From Cladorhizidae sp. MBARI D1340-BT2 (lineage: Eukaryota > Porifera > Demospongiae > Poecilosclerida > Cladorhizidae): a DNA stretch of 64,000 nt. Made by a program: the position numbers and the translations under genes. Of this stretch, positions 45,420 to 56,090 are shown one piece after another. The notes beneath the pieces were generated by a model. That model made no database searches. It worked only from the letters and a program-made list of their open reading frames with translations, and was not told the DNA's origin. Where the stretch lies: contig JAQNBH010000015.1 in assembly GCA_028752905.1 (NCBI GenBank), positions 15,670,169 through 15,734,168 of the forward strand, read 5' to 3'. Positions within the stretch are counted from its first letter, which is position 1, and every line of letters begins with the position of its first letter.

Positions 45420-45734
45420 CATCTGATACAACACGTATGGTTGCTGTTGTAGCATTTACTCCAGTACAACGCAAGACCTTCCCATCTGTAGCTGGAGTGG
45501 CAGTGAAACTAATGTTGGATGAGATTTGACCATTGCTTTTGGATATCAGAGTCACTGAGAAGTCAACTCCACCCTCCATATGTGTGGCAGTATTGCCTAC
45601 AGTGTCCTGTCTATTCAAGGCCTCCACACGCACACCATCATATTGCCATACCAATGCATCACCATCCCTGCTACAACTGGCAGTGGCTGTGTCCCCAGAA
45701 CACACTTCATCAGGAAAAGTAAACACATCGGCAG
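45420..45734 (-). CDS. Receptor exon: immunoglobulin-like domain
   Basis: On the minus strand an AG acceptor (45735-45736, ATTGCAG) and GT donor (45418-45419, GTGAGC) bound a 315-base exon, phase 1 at both ends. The 105 residues start ADVFTFPDEVCSGDTATASC. They carry the Ig core: Cys in TASCS, Trp in LVWQYDG, and the second core Cys in VLRCTG after ATDGK. Sequons NIS and NAT are present. This is the most upstream exon I can recognise. No signal-peptide exon is found up to 64 kb, so the gene's 5' end is probably outside the window or too short to see. It joins in frame to the FN3 exon. Confidence 0.83.
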
Positions 45735-46460
45735 CTGCAATAATTACATATAGAATGTTAATGTGTTCAAACAAAAACAAACAAGCAAAAGAAGTCTTTG
45801 TAGTAGGTATTAGCAGAAGCACAGCATTGCCAGGTTACCACCGGCACCATCACTAATATAGTAATGTAACAAAGGTATCACTACACATTCAATGCTATGC
45901 ATTGCTGTGTGCACACGGAATTAGAATTAGGAAGTACATCCCAATGTGAATCAGATTCAATACACCTTCAGAGGTGGTCTGAATTGACTCAAACTGTCAG
46001 AGCATTAAATTAATTATGCCAGTGTGCATTAAATAAAAATAAACTTGGCATTTGAAGGTGGCAGGTCAGAGCTTGGAGGGAACTAGAATGCTAATCAGGT
46101 GTGACCTGCTTGAAATTGTTGGTATGGCCTTAACCAGCTACATCTAGACCAACTTACGATGTAGCAACTGATGAATACCTTGACTAATTATGCTGCAGCT
46201 ATTGTTAAGGCTAGAGTATATTCCTCCTGATTTGTTTTCTCTGTTGGATTCATGGAGCTCCATCCTTCCAAAATCCTGTCTTTCCCTGAGCCACATCCTT
46301 TTTATTCTGCAGCACGGGTCTCCTTCAGGTCAGCAGATGTTGTTGTTGGGGCAATTATTTATGCGATCAACCTGCACTGATGGGAATTCACGTTATTCAG
46401 GCTGGAGGTGCTTGCAATGAGCATTCATCATGGCAGATTGGACAGGCCGTAAACAACAGC
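45735..46460. other. Anonymous DNA upstream of the Ig exon
   Basis: A plus-strand frame at 46190-46420 is long for chance but shows no domain. No minus-strand exon is recognised. Confidence 0.45.
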
Positions 46461-46464
46461 AAGG

Positions 46465-46625
46465 TTCATGTGGACTGCTTACACTCCTAGGGCTCTGTCA
46501 GGTAATTACTGTAGTGCACTGTTAGTTGTGGGCTTGCCCAGTGCCTTAAGAAAGTGAACATAGGAGTGGGAGTGTTTTCTCTTTGTTTCAGTTTCCTTTG
46601 TTTCTCTAGTATGCTAGTATTTAAG
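46465..46625 (+). repeat. Repeat C, copy 1
   Basis: GGGCTCTGTCAGGTAA and, further on, TTTGTTTCTCTAGTATGCTA and TTTAAGCCTAA correspond to 59344-59465, followed in both places by a GCTGGTGCCT..GTC segment. Confidence 0.6.
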
Positions 46626-46629
46626 CCTA

Positions 46630-46811
46630 ACACCCTAACAGGCTTGCTGGTGCCTTGGTCCACTAGCTCGACAACACGTAATGCAAGACCCTAGCAGGCG
46701 AGTTGGTGCCATGGTCCACTAGCTACAGTACAACACGTAATGCAAGACCCTAGCAGGCTAGCTGGTGTGTTGATCCACTACCTCCGGTACAACATGTAAT
46801 GCAAGACCCTA
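46630..46811 (+). repeat. 60-bp minisatellite, left part
   Basis: Units read GTAATGCAAGACCCTAGCAG, GCTAGCTGGTGCCTTGGTCC, ACTAGCTCCAGTACAACAC. The array stops at 46811 inside a unit and resumes at 50342. Confidence 0.92.
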
Positions 46812-46887
46812 CAGGGGTGGAACCAGGGGGGGGGGGTTTGCAACCCCCCCCATAACTTTCTAAACACTTAGCTCCACCTCCAGTTTC

Positions 46888-47012
46888 TTTGTTAGATATA
46901 GACACTTTGTTAGATATAGACACTTGTTAGATATAGACACTTGTTAGATATAGACACTTTGTTAGATATAGACACTTTGTTAGATATAGACACTTGACAC
47001 TTTGTTAGATAT
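46888..47012 (+). repeat. 19-20-bp tandem repeat in the hAT 5' region
   Basis: TTTGTTAGATATAGACAC recurs about seven times before the transposase start. Confidence 0.92.
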
Positions 47013-47156
47013 AGACACTTTGGTTAAACTACAAACTGTTAAATAAGAATGAAATTCTAGTAAACCCACACTCCTGGAATGTGGCTGTATGATAATAGCT
47101 ATAATATAGCTATATAGTCATTTTGCATTCATTTTGCATCTGCCATCAATATTGCC

Positions 47157-49860
47157 ATGTTTGGAAATAGAAAGAGGCCAGCACCCAGGGATTGCACCCA
47201 GCTGACAACATTTTTTAAAAGGTAAGATACAATATACAACTAGTATATGAACAATAAGGGTTAAGAGTTGAATGCTCAATTTATAATAGCCTTCTAATTA
47301 ATGTAGAATCGAGTATGGGTCCCATATCCCTGTGTCAACGACTGCTGATGATGGTAACTCTAGTGCATCAACTGATATAGATTTATTTGTTCAATCACCA
47401 TCAATAACAGTCACAGTCACAACCACTACACCGAGCTCTTCCTTGTCAATGCCAACTACTGTTTCTCAGTTATGCTCAGCAACAATTGATACGATGACTA
47501 CATCACTCAGTGTAGTTCCGTCAATTAGTGGACAGGTGGACTTAGGGACAATAGTTGAAGCCGCTCAAGGTAACTGGGATAAGGTTAGGTCATTAGCAAA
47601 TAACATCCCAGATGATCGTAAGAAGCAATATCTTTCTCATCATTCCGAACCTTCTTCTTCTGATCATCTCCATTCACATCAGGTTACCAAACTAGGAAAA
47701 ACCTGGAGTGTATCCTTCCAGCTTGGATGGTTAGCTTGGCTTTCATTACAGCACTGTTCTTGCAGGTGGTCTTTGCAGATATTGTATAGTTTTTCCAGAG
47801 CAGCCAGGTAGAGGCAGTGTTTCTGGAGTTGGCAATCGTTCTGGTTTGTTAGTTTTGTCCCCATACCAGAAACCATACTCAAAAGCACTTGGCAAGGATT
47901 GTGTACTTGTAATGCCATGATTAGACTCAAATGCATTGCCGTGCAGCTGAGAGGGTAGACCTTTTTCTAAATTTTAACCAACCAGATGAAAGAATAGATA
48001 CAAGGCTATTGAAACAGAGCAACCAACAAGCGGAAGAGAACTGGCATGTTCTCCAGCAGATAGTTTTGGCTGTAGAGTTTTTGGCAAAGCAAGCACTACC
48101 ATTCAGAGGCCACTCTGACTACAGAGTGGATTTCTCAGATGAAGATGTCAACAGTGGTAATTTTGTAGCCACACTTCAGCTTTTGGCTAAGACAGATAAG
48201 CTCCTACACAAACACCTTCTCTCAGCTAAAAGGAACACAAAGTATACCAGCAAGACCATTCAACATGTTATTCACATAAATGCATCTAAAATTAGAGAGC
48301 ATATTATAACTGAACAGCTCCGAGAAAAAAAATTGCCTTTCACCATCATTGCTGATGAAGCCACAGATCCTCATTCTAATCAAGAGATTCTTTCTGTGTG
48401 CTTCAGGTATGTTGATCTGTCCTCTCCCACTGATCCTCATATCAAGGAGTGCCTGATTAGCTTTGTCTACTTGGACCGAGCCAATGCTTCATCCATTTCA
48501 AGAAAGATTCTTGAAACAGTTTCTAGTCCTTCAGTTTCTTTAGATCCCTAATTAGAGGGCAAGCTTATGATGGAGCATCTGTGGAGCATCTGTTGATGTC
48601 ATCCGGCATTGCAGGAGTCCAATATAAAGTCAAGGAGGTCAGCCCACTAGCTCTGTACACACACTGCTACTCACACTGCCTTAATCTTTCAATTGCCAGA
48701 GCATGTCTTGTTCAGGAAGTACGAAACTTGATTTTAGTCATAAATGAATTATACCTCTTTTTAGCTCACAGCCCTAAGAGATAAAACCTTTTTGAACTTA
48801 CAGTCAATGAATTCTTGCCTTCTTCAAAAGCAAGAAAGCTTCCAGGAATGAGTAAGACAAGATGGGTGGAGAGACATACATGCTTTGAAGTGTTTGAAAT
48901 GTATGAGCCACTTATCACTTTCTTAGATGCCATTTTGTGTCCTACTTACCGCTCATCAGTTGGGAGCTGGAATTGGGATACTGAGACAAGAGTGAAAGCA
49001 CAATGACTGAAAGCTGCTCTCTCTTCTTTTCAAACTCTTGCTGTTTTTATAATCAACAAGAATGTTCTTGATGAAGTGAAAATACTTGCTTCAAAACTTG
49101 AGAAGCAGGATCAAGATATATATGAGGCCTATAACAAAGTAACTGAAGCGATTGAATGCTTGAAAACCCTCAGAAAGACTATTGACACCGTGTTTAGCTT
49201 GTGGTATTGTGAGGTACTTGAACTGGCTTGGTGTGAGTGAGAGTGTTCCAAGAAAGACAAGCATTCAACAGAATCGAAGCAACACTCCAAGTCAATCAGC
49301 AAAAGAGCATTACAATAGAGTCATTGCTATACCAGTGCTGGATTCATTCATTAACCAGTTGGAGGAAAGATTTCAAGGTGAGGGGGAAAAAAGTCAATGC
49401 TTTTGTGCCTTGTGCCTTCAGTGCTCAACTGCAATACGAGTGTTCAACTATCACAACATATAGATGACCTTCTGTACTGGGAACAAGATCTTCCATGTTC
49501 CTTGTCTCTCAAAAGTGAACTAAGAAGATGGCAATCATTGTGGGAGCATAAGTGAGACAAAGATGAGGCTACCATCCCCAATAATCTTCTCCTAGCTCTT
49601 AGCTCATGACTCTTTCCCAAACATTCATTGCTTACTAGTCATTGCTTGCACTCTGCCTATCACCAGTGATGAAGCAGAACGATCATTTAGTTTGCTCAGG
49701 AGGATAAAGATATATACGAGGTCGACTTTGACTGAACAACACTTTTCTGATCTTGCTGTAATAGCCATGAATGGAGTGAGAGTGTCAGTTGATGATATCT
49801 TCCATCCTTTTGTGCAGTGTCACACGAGAAGGCTCTTTCAAGCTTCACTATTTATTGACT
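47157..49860 (+). pseudogene. hAT transposase (DUF4371/hAT-C type), decayed
   Basis: Exon 1 is 47157-47221 (MFGNRKRPAPRDCTQLTTFF, ending KR before GTAAG). A Ser/Thr-rich segment follows from about 47332 (GNSSASTDIDLFVQ). The catalytic half at 47931-48551 includes IADEATDPHSNQEILSVCFR (first Asp), then, after stops, AYDGASVEHLL (second Asp) and ALYTHCYSHCLNLSIA. The hAT dimerisation domain appears at about 49660-49790 (SDEAERSFSLLRRIKIYTR). Many frame breaks exist between these blocks. Architecture matches ZMYM1/P52rIPK-like hAT proteins. Confidence 0.88.
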
Positions 49861-50032
49861 GAAAATACCTGTTTATCTTTAGTTGCTGTTCTTTTAAGCT
49901 GATAAATATTCTTATTCATTACACAGTACAGTGTGCATAGGCTAGTTCTCCACCCCTGCACCCCCCCTGTACCTTTCTAAAATTCCTGGATCCACCCCAG
50001 CATTTTCTTTAGGTTGTTAGTAGGCAGGCAGC

Positions 50033-50294
50033 CAGGACCATAGCCAGGAATAATTAAGGGGGTTTCCTGAGCACTTGAACTATAACTCACAATTTTTTTA
50101 AAGGATACAATGTTCAATTTTACATTTCTTGTTATAATAATGTTGGTGATGATATGTCTTGTTATATAATTGCCAAGAGAAATAGAAATGCAGGACGGTG
50201 CTTTCTTGCAAATTGATTAATGACCTGATCATGACTCAGGAAAGAGGGGGAAGGATTTCCGGGCAACATGGAAACCCCCCTGGCTATGGCCGTG
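50033..50294. mobile_element. Small inverted-repeat element nested in the hAT
   Basis: CAGGACCATAGCCAGG near the left and the complement of the right end, CACGGCCATAGCCAGG, are inverted partners, each followed inward by GGGGGTTTCC. No coding capacity. The right end of the host hAT (AAATTCCTGGATCCACCCC) appears on both sides, at about 49981-49999 and 50321-50340, so a local duplication or a second short hAT derivative is also involved. Confidence 0.65.
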
Positions 50295-50341
50295 AGTAGT
50301 TTATCAACCACCCCAATCTAAAATTCCTGGATCCACCCCTG

Positions 50342-50575
50342 CCCTAGCAGGCTAGTTGGTGCCTTGGTCCACTACCTCTAGTATAACACGTAATGCAAGA
50401 CCCTAGCAGGCCAGCTGTTGCCTTGGTCTACTACCTCCAGTACAACATGTAATGCAAGACCCTAGCAGGCTAGCTGGTGCCTTGGTCCAACAGCTCCAAT
50501 ACAACATGTAATGCAAAACCCTAGCAGGGTAGCTGGTGGTGCCTTGGTCCACTAGCTCCAGTACAACATCTAAGG
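50342..50575 (+). repeat. 60-bp minisatellite, right part
   Basis: Continues the units of 46630-46811 after the hAT, about four copies. Confidence 0.92.
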
Positions 50576-50814
50576 TCTAAGCAACAATCTTACCTAACTT
50601 AGTACATAGTAAGCTACAATTCATTAACTTTTAAGTGACCAATGTGATGTAGGCTTATAATGTTCTATATATAGAAGTTTTCTGTCCGCTATATTTTTGA
50701 TCGTTATTTATCTACAAGACAAATAACATATATGGACTGACTAGGCAAAAATGAAATGAAACAAGAACTTACCAACGCAGACAGAAAACACTTACAGGAC
50801 CCTTTGCCTGTTTA

Positions 50815-50905
50815 TTATTTTTTATTATTTTTATTATTATTATTGTTATTGTTATTATTATTATATTTTTTATTTGTTTATTATTAATTAATTATTTATT
50901 AATAA

Positions 50906-50942
<37 letters not shown>

Positions 50943-51110
50943 TATTATTATTATTATGATTATTATTATTATAAATTAGTTTTTATATATTAGTATATAA
51001 TTGTTGTTTTATTTGTTTGTTATTATTTGTGTGTTATTTATTTATTATTATTATTAATTTGTTTATTAAAAAAAAAAATTAATTTTATATTTATTTATAT
51101 TTATTTTTAT
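50815..51110. repeat. ATT-rich simple repeat
   Basis: About 300 bases dominated by TTA/ATT units with A-run and TTTAT variants. Confidence 0.93.
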
Positions 51111-51117
51111 ATCCGGT

Positions 51118-51265
51118 GCATGTGCATGGTGCGTGTACTGGCATGTAGTGGATAGCAGTATATAGCAGGCTCACGCAAGCCTTAGTGTCTCATTGTTCCT
51201 GATGAAGGCTAGAGCATCTAGTCGAAACATATAGTGAATATAATTTGAAGTTGATTATTGAGGTG
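51118..51265 (+). repeat. Copy of the first gypsy element's LTR-like block
   Basis: Matches about 4980-5130: GGATAGCAGTATATAGCAGG, a GGCTCACGCAAGCC hairpin, then CTGATGAAGGCTAGAGCATC and TAGTCGAAAC (core 51199-51228), then TTTGAAGTTGATTATTGAG. No element body is attached, so it may be a solo LTR or fragment. Confidence 0.75.
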
Positions 51266-52015
51266 ATTTTAATACATAGTTTTAGCTGCACTAGCAGAGA
51301 ATGCATTCAAGTGGTATAGTTGTGTGTGAAGTGGACAGAGCGTAGGACTAAAGACAAATGGAGTTCAATGCCATAAAGACTTGTGAGGTTTATTGTTTGT
51401 CTGTAATGTTTGACAAACTATTTATTGTGACACATGTTAAATGGAAGCAGCACACGGGGATCTCTGCATGAATACATATTAAGGTATACATAATTATATC
51501 AATTGATATCAACTTGATTTGTTGTAATAGACTAAACTTCTCTAACTGTTTATATCATTATACAATGAGCTGCTGTTTGGTTTAAGAATCAGCTCCATTG
51601 AAGTGAGCAAATAAATGCTATGCAGCACTACGTCACTACATGTCTACACCAAAACTTAGACCAACTAAATCCATCCTGGATGCCTCCTTGCTGCATTCCT
51701 GGCAGGTATATGTGTTGTGCTGCTCTCCACAGAATAACTTCTACAAACTGTAGCAAAAGGCAGGAAGAGACCATTCATGAAGACAGACGATTGCCAGCCA
51801 AGAAAATATTTTGCTCACATGCCCTGTCCAACTGGATGTAAAACTTTATTTGTCATTTATTGAGAATGTACATACGGAGAATGGGCACCGAATACAAATC
51901 CTTTGATTTTCCCCGACAATGTCTGAGTTTGTGCCATTTGGCACTTGTGGCATTTACTGGGTTAAGGAAGTAAAGCTGGTAGAGAAATTATCAATTAACC
52001 TGTGCAAGCAAAGCA
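51266..52015. other. Anonymous DNA
   Basis: No domain-bearing frame recognised. Confidence 0.5.
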
Positions 52016-52019
52016 AACA

Positions 52020-52105
52020 AGACTCTAATGTAGACCACAACCAGTTAGATGACCCTCTAACTTTTAAATGGTGAAGGGTCATCCAACTGACTCTTTTTAA
52101 TGGCA
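52020..52105. repeat. Repeat D, copy 1, with internal hairpin
   Basis: GACCACAACCAGTTAGATGA recurs at 56.03 kb and, inverted, at 59.67-59.71 kb. Here GTTAGATGACCCT and AGGGTCATCCAAC are inverted arms around ATTTAAAAG-type sequence. Confidence 0.7.
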
Positions 52106-52189
52106 ATAGAGCAATTCCTTTTCAAACAAAACTTTTTCTTGTTTGTTTTATTGTTATAATTGTCTTCTCAATAATCAACAATCAACTTG

Positions 52190-52275
52190 AATTTTTCTCT
52201 CGATGCTTCAACTAGATGCTCTAGCCTTCATCAGAAATAATGAGATGCTAAAACTCATGTGAACTTGTTATAATT
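52190..52275 (-). repeat. Minus-strand copy of the GAAGGCTAGAGCAT hairpin block
   Basis: Read on the minus strand: CACATGAG...TTAGCATCTCATTATTTCTG, then ATGAAGGCTAGAGCATCTAG and TTGAAGC (core 52205-52234). Order matches 5050-5094 and 51170-51228. Confidence 0.75.
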
Positions 52276-52469
52276 ATACTAGTATATAGCTACCTATCCA
52301 ACATGTGATACAAACCATAACCCACAACTGGCACATGCGTTCAGTATGTGAAACGGATGTGGCAAAAATAATAAAAACAAATATAAATTATAAAAGTAGC
52401 AAATTATATAACATTTAAATAATAAATTTGAATTAAACAAAATTTTTATAAAATAAAATTTTATAACCC

Positions 52470-54650
52470 TTTGAACTTTCGTATTCTGCTCTATCTGCTT
52501 GAGGAGCTTTTCAGTGACATCTGCGTGCCTAGTTCGAGCACATGGGCCTTTGATGTGCCGCTGTCCTGGCTCCGTCAACTGCCAAGAGCTCTGGGAGATA
52601 CCCCCGTGTCATTGCCAGCTAGTTCCAGTCAAACACCACGTGGGAATGAGTCCGTTGAAGATGCTGTAGTTGCTCCTCCTTTCTCAAAGCTGCGCTCTAA
52701 TGTACTGAAGAGAGTCCTTAGAGCCTCGAGAGAGCTGAAAGCCATGAAGATAGCATCCATCATGTTAAGTGCGGTGGTGAGGAATGACCATTCCACGTAG
52801 TGTCACCTCCTCCATTTTGCGTCTCGCTGTTTTAGGCTGCCACCGAGAGGAGGAAAGAGGTGGAATTTAGCGTCAGCCATAAACAACCTTGAAAGGGAAG
52901 AAGCTGATTCTGATGCTACATCAGGGAAGCCTAGCCATTGCTCCAGGAGACAATAAGTCTCGGGATCCCCTAGAGCTCTTGTCTTCAAAGGTGACATCCA
53001 AGCTGGAAGAGGGCAACGTCAAGTTCATTGTCACGCTGCATGTGCTGAGAATGTTTTAGCTGATCACTCACCTTACATTCTGGAAGCCTTGAAGCAAATG
53101 CACCCTGCGGCTCACTCGGATTCTTCCATAATGATATCCCCAGACCGTTCCTCATTCTCTTTCTCAGTCACCTCATCACACAAGTTATACATTCCTTCCG
53201 AAATGGATCTGCGGTGGCCAGGATAGCCTCAGAACACAACATCTCAAAGATCACGGGTCCGTATGCTGGTAAAGGTGGTCATTCACTACTGAGGGCGCTC
53301 ACTTCTTTGGTATTTCTAATCCTAAGAGGTGACACACCTGTATCCATCTGTCCTCATTTCTTTGGTGCCTCACTTGTAGATCTGCATAAGAAGGATGGTG
53401 GGGTTCGCCCTATCATTGTGGGCTGTACCCTGCGCAGACTTGCTGCTAAGTGTGCTTGCATTTATGCCATGCAAAAAGTTTCTGATTTCTTGGCTATCAG
53501 CAGTTAGGTTTTGGAGTGACGCAGGGGTTTGAAGCAGCAGTGCATGCTGCTTGCATCTACCTCCAGAACCTCAAGGAAGACCAAGTGATCATGAAAGTGG
53601 ACTTCGGAAATGCCTTCAATAGTATTCGCCGGGACAAGATGTTGGGTGCGGTAGAGGAGTACATTCCCGAGCTTCTCCCTTTTGTCCACTCAATATTCTG
53701 CTCGCCATCTTTATTCTCATGGGGTGATGAAGTGGCGCTGTCTTCAGAAGGGGTTCAGCAGGCTGACCAGTTGGAACTCCTCCTTTTTTGCCTGACTATT
53801 CAGAAACTGTGTGCAAAGCTGAGGTCAGAGTTCTGTGTTTTTATCTGGATGATGGAACTCTGGGAGGTAACAGGGAAGATGTAATTCGTGATCTTAAGAC
53901 CATTGAGGTTGAAGCAGGTGCTCTGGGCCTTGAGCTAAACAGAGGAAAGACAGAATGGATCTGCAAAGATCCTACCTCTCGATATCGTCCGCGTTGCTCT
54001 TCCAGGAGTTAGCATCATTAACCCAGAGAATGCCAATCTCTTGGGCTCTCCTATTGGAGGGTTACAATCAGTATGCATGTGTAAGGGAGAAGACAGAGCT
54101 GCTGCAGTTGATGGGTGATAGACTTTGTCATTTGCAATCACATGATGCTATCACATTGTTGCGTCACTCATTTGCGATTCCTAAGATGATGCACATTCTA
54201 CGCTCTGTTCCATGTTTCTCTTCCAGTCATCTCCCAGCTTATGACCACCTTCTCAATTCGATCCTCAGAAATATCACTAATATAGATTTTCAGAACAATG
54301 ACCCTTCTTGGCTACAGGCTAACCTTCCAGTGAACCATGGGGGAATTGGAATTAGGAGGAATGACCGGTGGATGATACCATTTAAAGGAGCCATGGTGCT
54401 TTAAATGATATCATCCACCGGTCATTAACTGCGTCAAATGTCCCTTCCCGGCTGGAGCCCTCAGATCTGCTTCGGTCCGATGGAAAGAGACCTGATGGCA
54501 TGTCCATCATTCCAGTGGTAGACTCTTGGTATGCAATGCAGTGACACCTTTGCCCCATCATACCTTTTGTCTGGAGTTACTGAGGTTGGTGCAGTGGCAG
54601 CCCAGGCGGAGATTTTGAAGGGTGAGAAGTACGCCCACCTGGGCTAGGCA
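52470..54650 (+). pseudogene. LINE-type (non-LTR) reverse transcriptase, decayed
   Basis: The N-terminal part gives LRSNVLKRVLRASRELKAMK, HLLHFASRCFRLPPRGGKR and WNLASAINNLEREEADSD. The polymerase follows: FFGASLVDLHKKDGGVRPII then GCTLRRLAAKCAC (about 53370-53460), VIMKVDFGNAFNSIRRDKML (about 53590), and VLCFYLDDGTLGGNREDVI with YLDD (about 53830). After breaks: LLGSPIGG-type region, HDAITLLRHSFAIPKMMHIL and WLQANLPVNHGGIGIR (about 54340). This order is a widespread invertebrate reverse transcriptase whose exact clade I cannot fix. Multiple frame breaks and one inverted duplication inactivate it. Confidence 0.82.
54360..54426. repeat. 28-bp inverted duplication inside the reverse transcriptase
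   Basis: The left arm 54360-54387 and right arm 54399-54426 are complementary at 27 of 28 bases around an 11-base loop. The arms contain GACCGGTGGATGATA and its complement. Confidence 0.93.
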
Positions 54651-54889
54651 TATAAGTTTGTACCTGTCCTTTAAACCTTTCTTAGTGTTTATTGTTGTCA
54701 TACCCTACACATATCACCTCACGTCATCTTGTTGCTGTTATTGACTGAACCAGTACGGTCAGTTACAGCCTCAGTAATGACTTGTTAACAGTTGCACAGG
54801 AGAACCCCAACCAAACATACAGTAGATGGAAAAGAGCTACATCCTCCTTTGGAGATGAAAACAATTTCCCAGGAATCATTATTTTACTA

Positions 54890-55340
54890 ACCAAACAGCA
54901 GAACTGAGGTGAGGGTCATTCATTCGTCCGGGTTTTTACTCAATTCTGATTTTAAAATAGCAAGTGAGCTAGCCCAATTGCATCATCAACAAGAAGCCTT
55001 AACCACACCTCTTTTCAGCAGTTGAGAAATGGATCAGACACTGCAATGCACTGGAACATTTGGAGTGTTCTGGGACTCAAGTCTTTATGATTGTATGCAA
55101 GTTATGTGTGGAAGAAAACAGAGACAAGTACATATGATGCATACTTGAAGATAATTTCAAGGTTTTTTACACATTCTATTTTCTTATATGCTCTCTGTTT
55201 ACCACCTTAGTGAACACACTGGGAGAACTATTATTGGCTGAAATGACCAGCTAAGAATTTGCAATGTTTATCTGAATTATGAGCTTTGTTTTTTTTGAGG
55301 ATTCCATCAGCCATTTTGAAAACACAGGGAGGGACTCTGC
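54890..55340 (+). repeat. Repeat B, copy 2 (diverged)
   Basis: Blocks in common with 34850-35340 in the same order and orientation; no coding frame. Confidence 0.5.
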
Positions 55341-55739
55341 ACTCCCCGATAAAACTGTGAAATCCATCTTCAAGGACCTTTTCCTTCTCTGGCATAACTG
55401 TGTACAATTATAATTTTAGGACCAGAAGATTCGAAATTTTCCATCACCTGTGTATGACTAATCAAAATATGCGATGGGTAGGGATTATCATAGGTAAGGC
55501 TCTTAGGCTTAGACCTCTAACTAGCTCACATGCTGTATGATTTCAGAACAAGTTGACTGTTGGCTAATTTACTGATAATGTTGTTCCTTTCTGCTGCATA
55601 AGTCTTTGAAACAGCAGCTGATGCTCTAGCAAGGGGCTGACCCTAATAGCAAAAAGAATATCAACAAGGCATGGTATACTCTGACTTGTGCAGTGTACAA
55701 CAAGAAGATACCACAATGGCTTTATCAACGATCAACTTA

Positions 55740-55830
55740 AACTTTTGTTACTTAAAGTTTCAGCTACATGCTCTCATTATCTTCAGGAATAATTCCTGGT
55801 AAAGACTTGAGCATCTAGCCAAGAGGTTGA
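55740..55830. repeat. Diverged head-to-head pair of the hairpin repeat
   Basis: A minus-strand unit (GAGAGCATGTAGCTGAAAC) and a plus-strand unit (ACTTGAGCATCTAGCC) face each other around AGGAATAATTCCT, the arrangement seen at 30093-30158. Confidence 0.5.
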
Positions 55831-56019
55831 GAAACAAAGTATTAAGTTTATCATTGAGAAATACGTTTTATTCTAATACATGTATGCCAGCTGAGAGTTT
55901 GTTGAGAGAATAGTAGCACAAGGTATGGTATGTCAACACTGCCACAGCAAACTGAGTGCCAGCTACTATGCCATAGAGAAACAAAAAATTGAAAAATGTA
56001 AAAACAAACACATAAAAAG

Positions 56020-56090
56020 GAACAAGACTACACCTGCGTAGACAACAACCAGTTAGATGATGCTTTACCTTTTAAAAACATGTATACCGA
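56020..56090 (+). repeat. Repeat D, copy 2
   Basis: GTAGACAACAACCAGTTAGA then TGATGCTTTACCTTTTAAA corresponds to the 52.02 kb copy. Confidence 0.6.

Larger units (their letters stand above)
46812..50341 (+). mobile_element. hAT transposon inserted in the 60-bp array
   Basis: The left end CAGGGGTGGAACCAGGGGGG and the complement of the right end CAGGGGTGGATCCAGG are matching hAT termini. The flanks are the same array unit (GACCCTA on the left, CCCTAGCAGGC on the right). This fits an 8-bp duplication CCCTAGCA with three bases lost on the left. The 3.5 kb interior holds a decayed transposase and a second, smaller insertion near the right end. Confidence 0.88.

Noticed and set aside
46190..46420. 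Plus-strand frame of 76 codons
   Set aside because: No recognisable domain. It lies next to a dispersed repeat and is probably repeat-derived.
51199..51228. Calling a functional hammerhead ribozyme
   Set aside because: Only the core outline and stem II are visible. Stems I and III with a valid cleavage triplet were not found and there is an extra A in the core.
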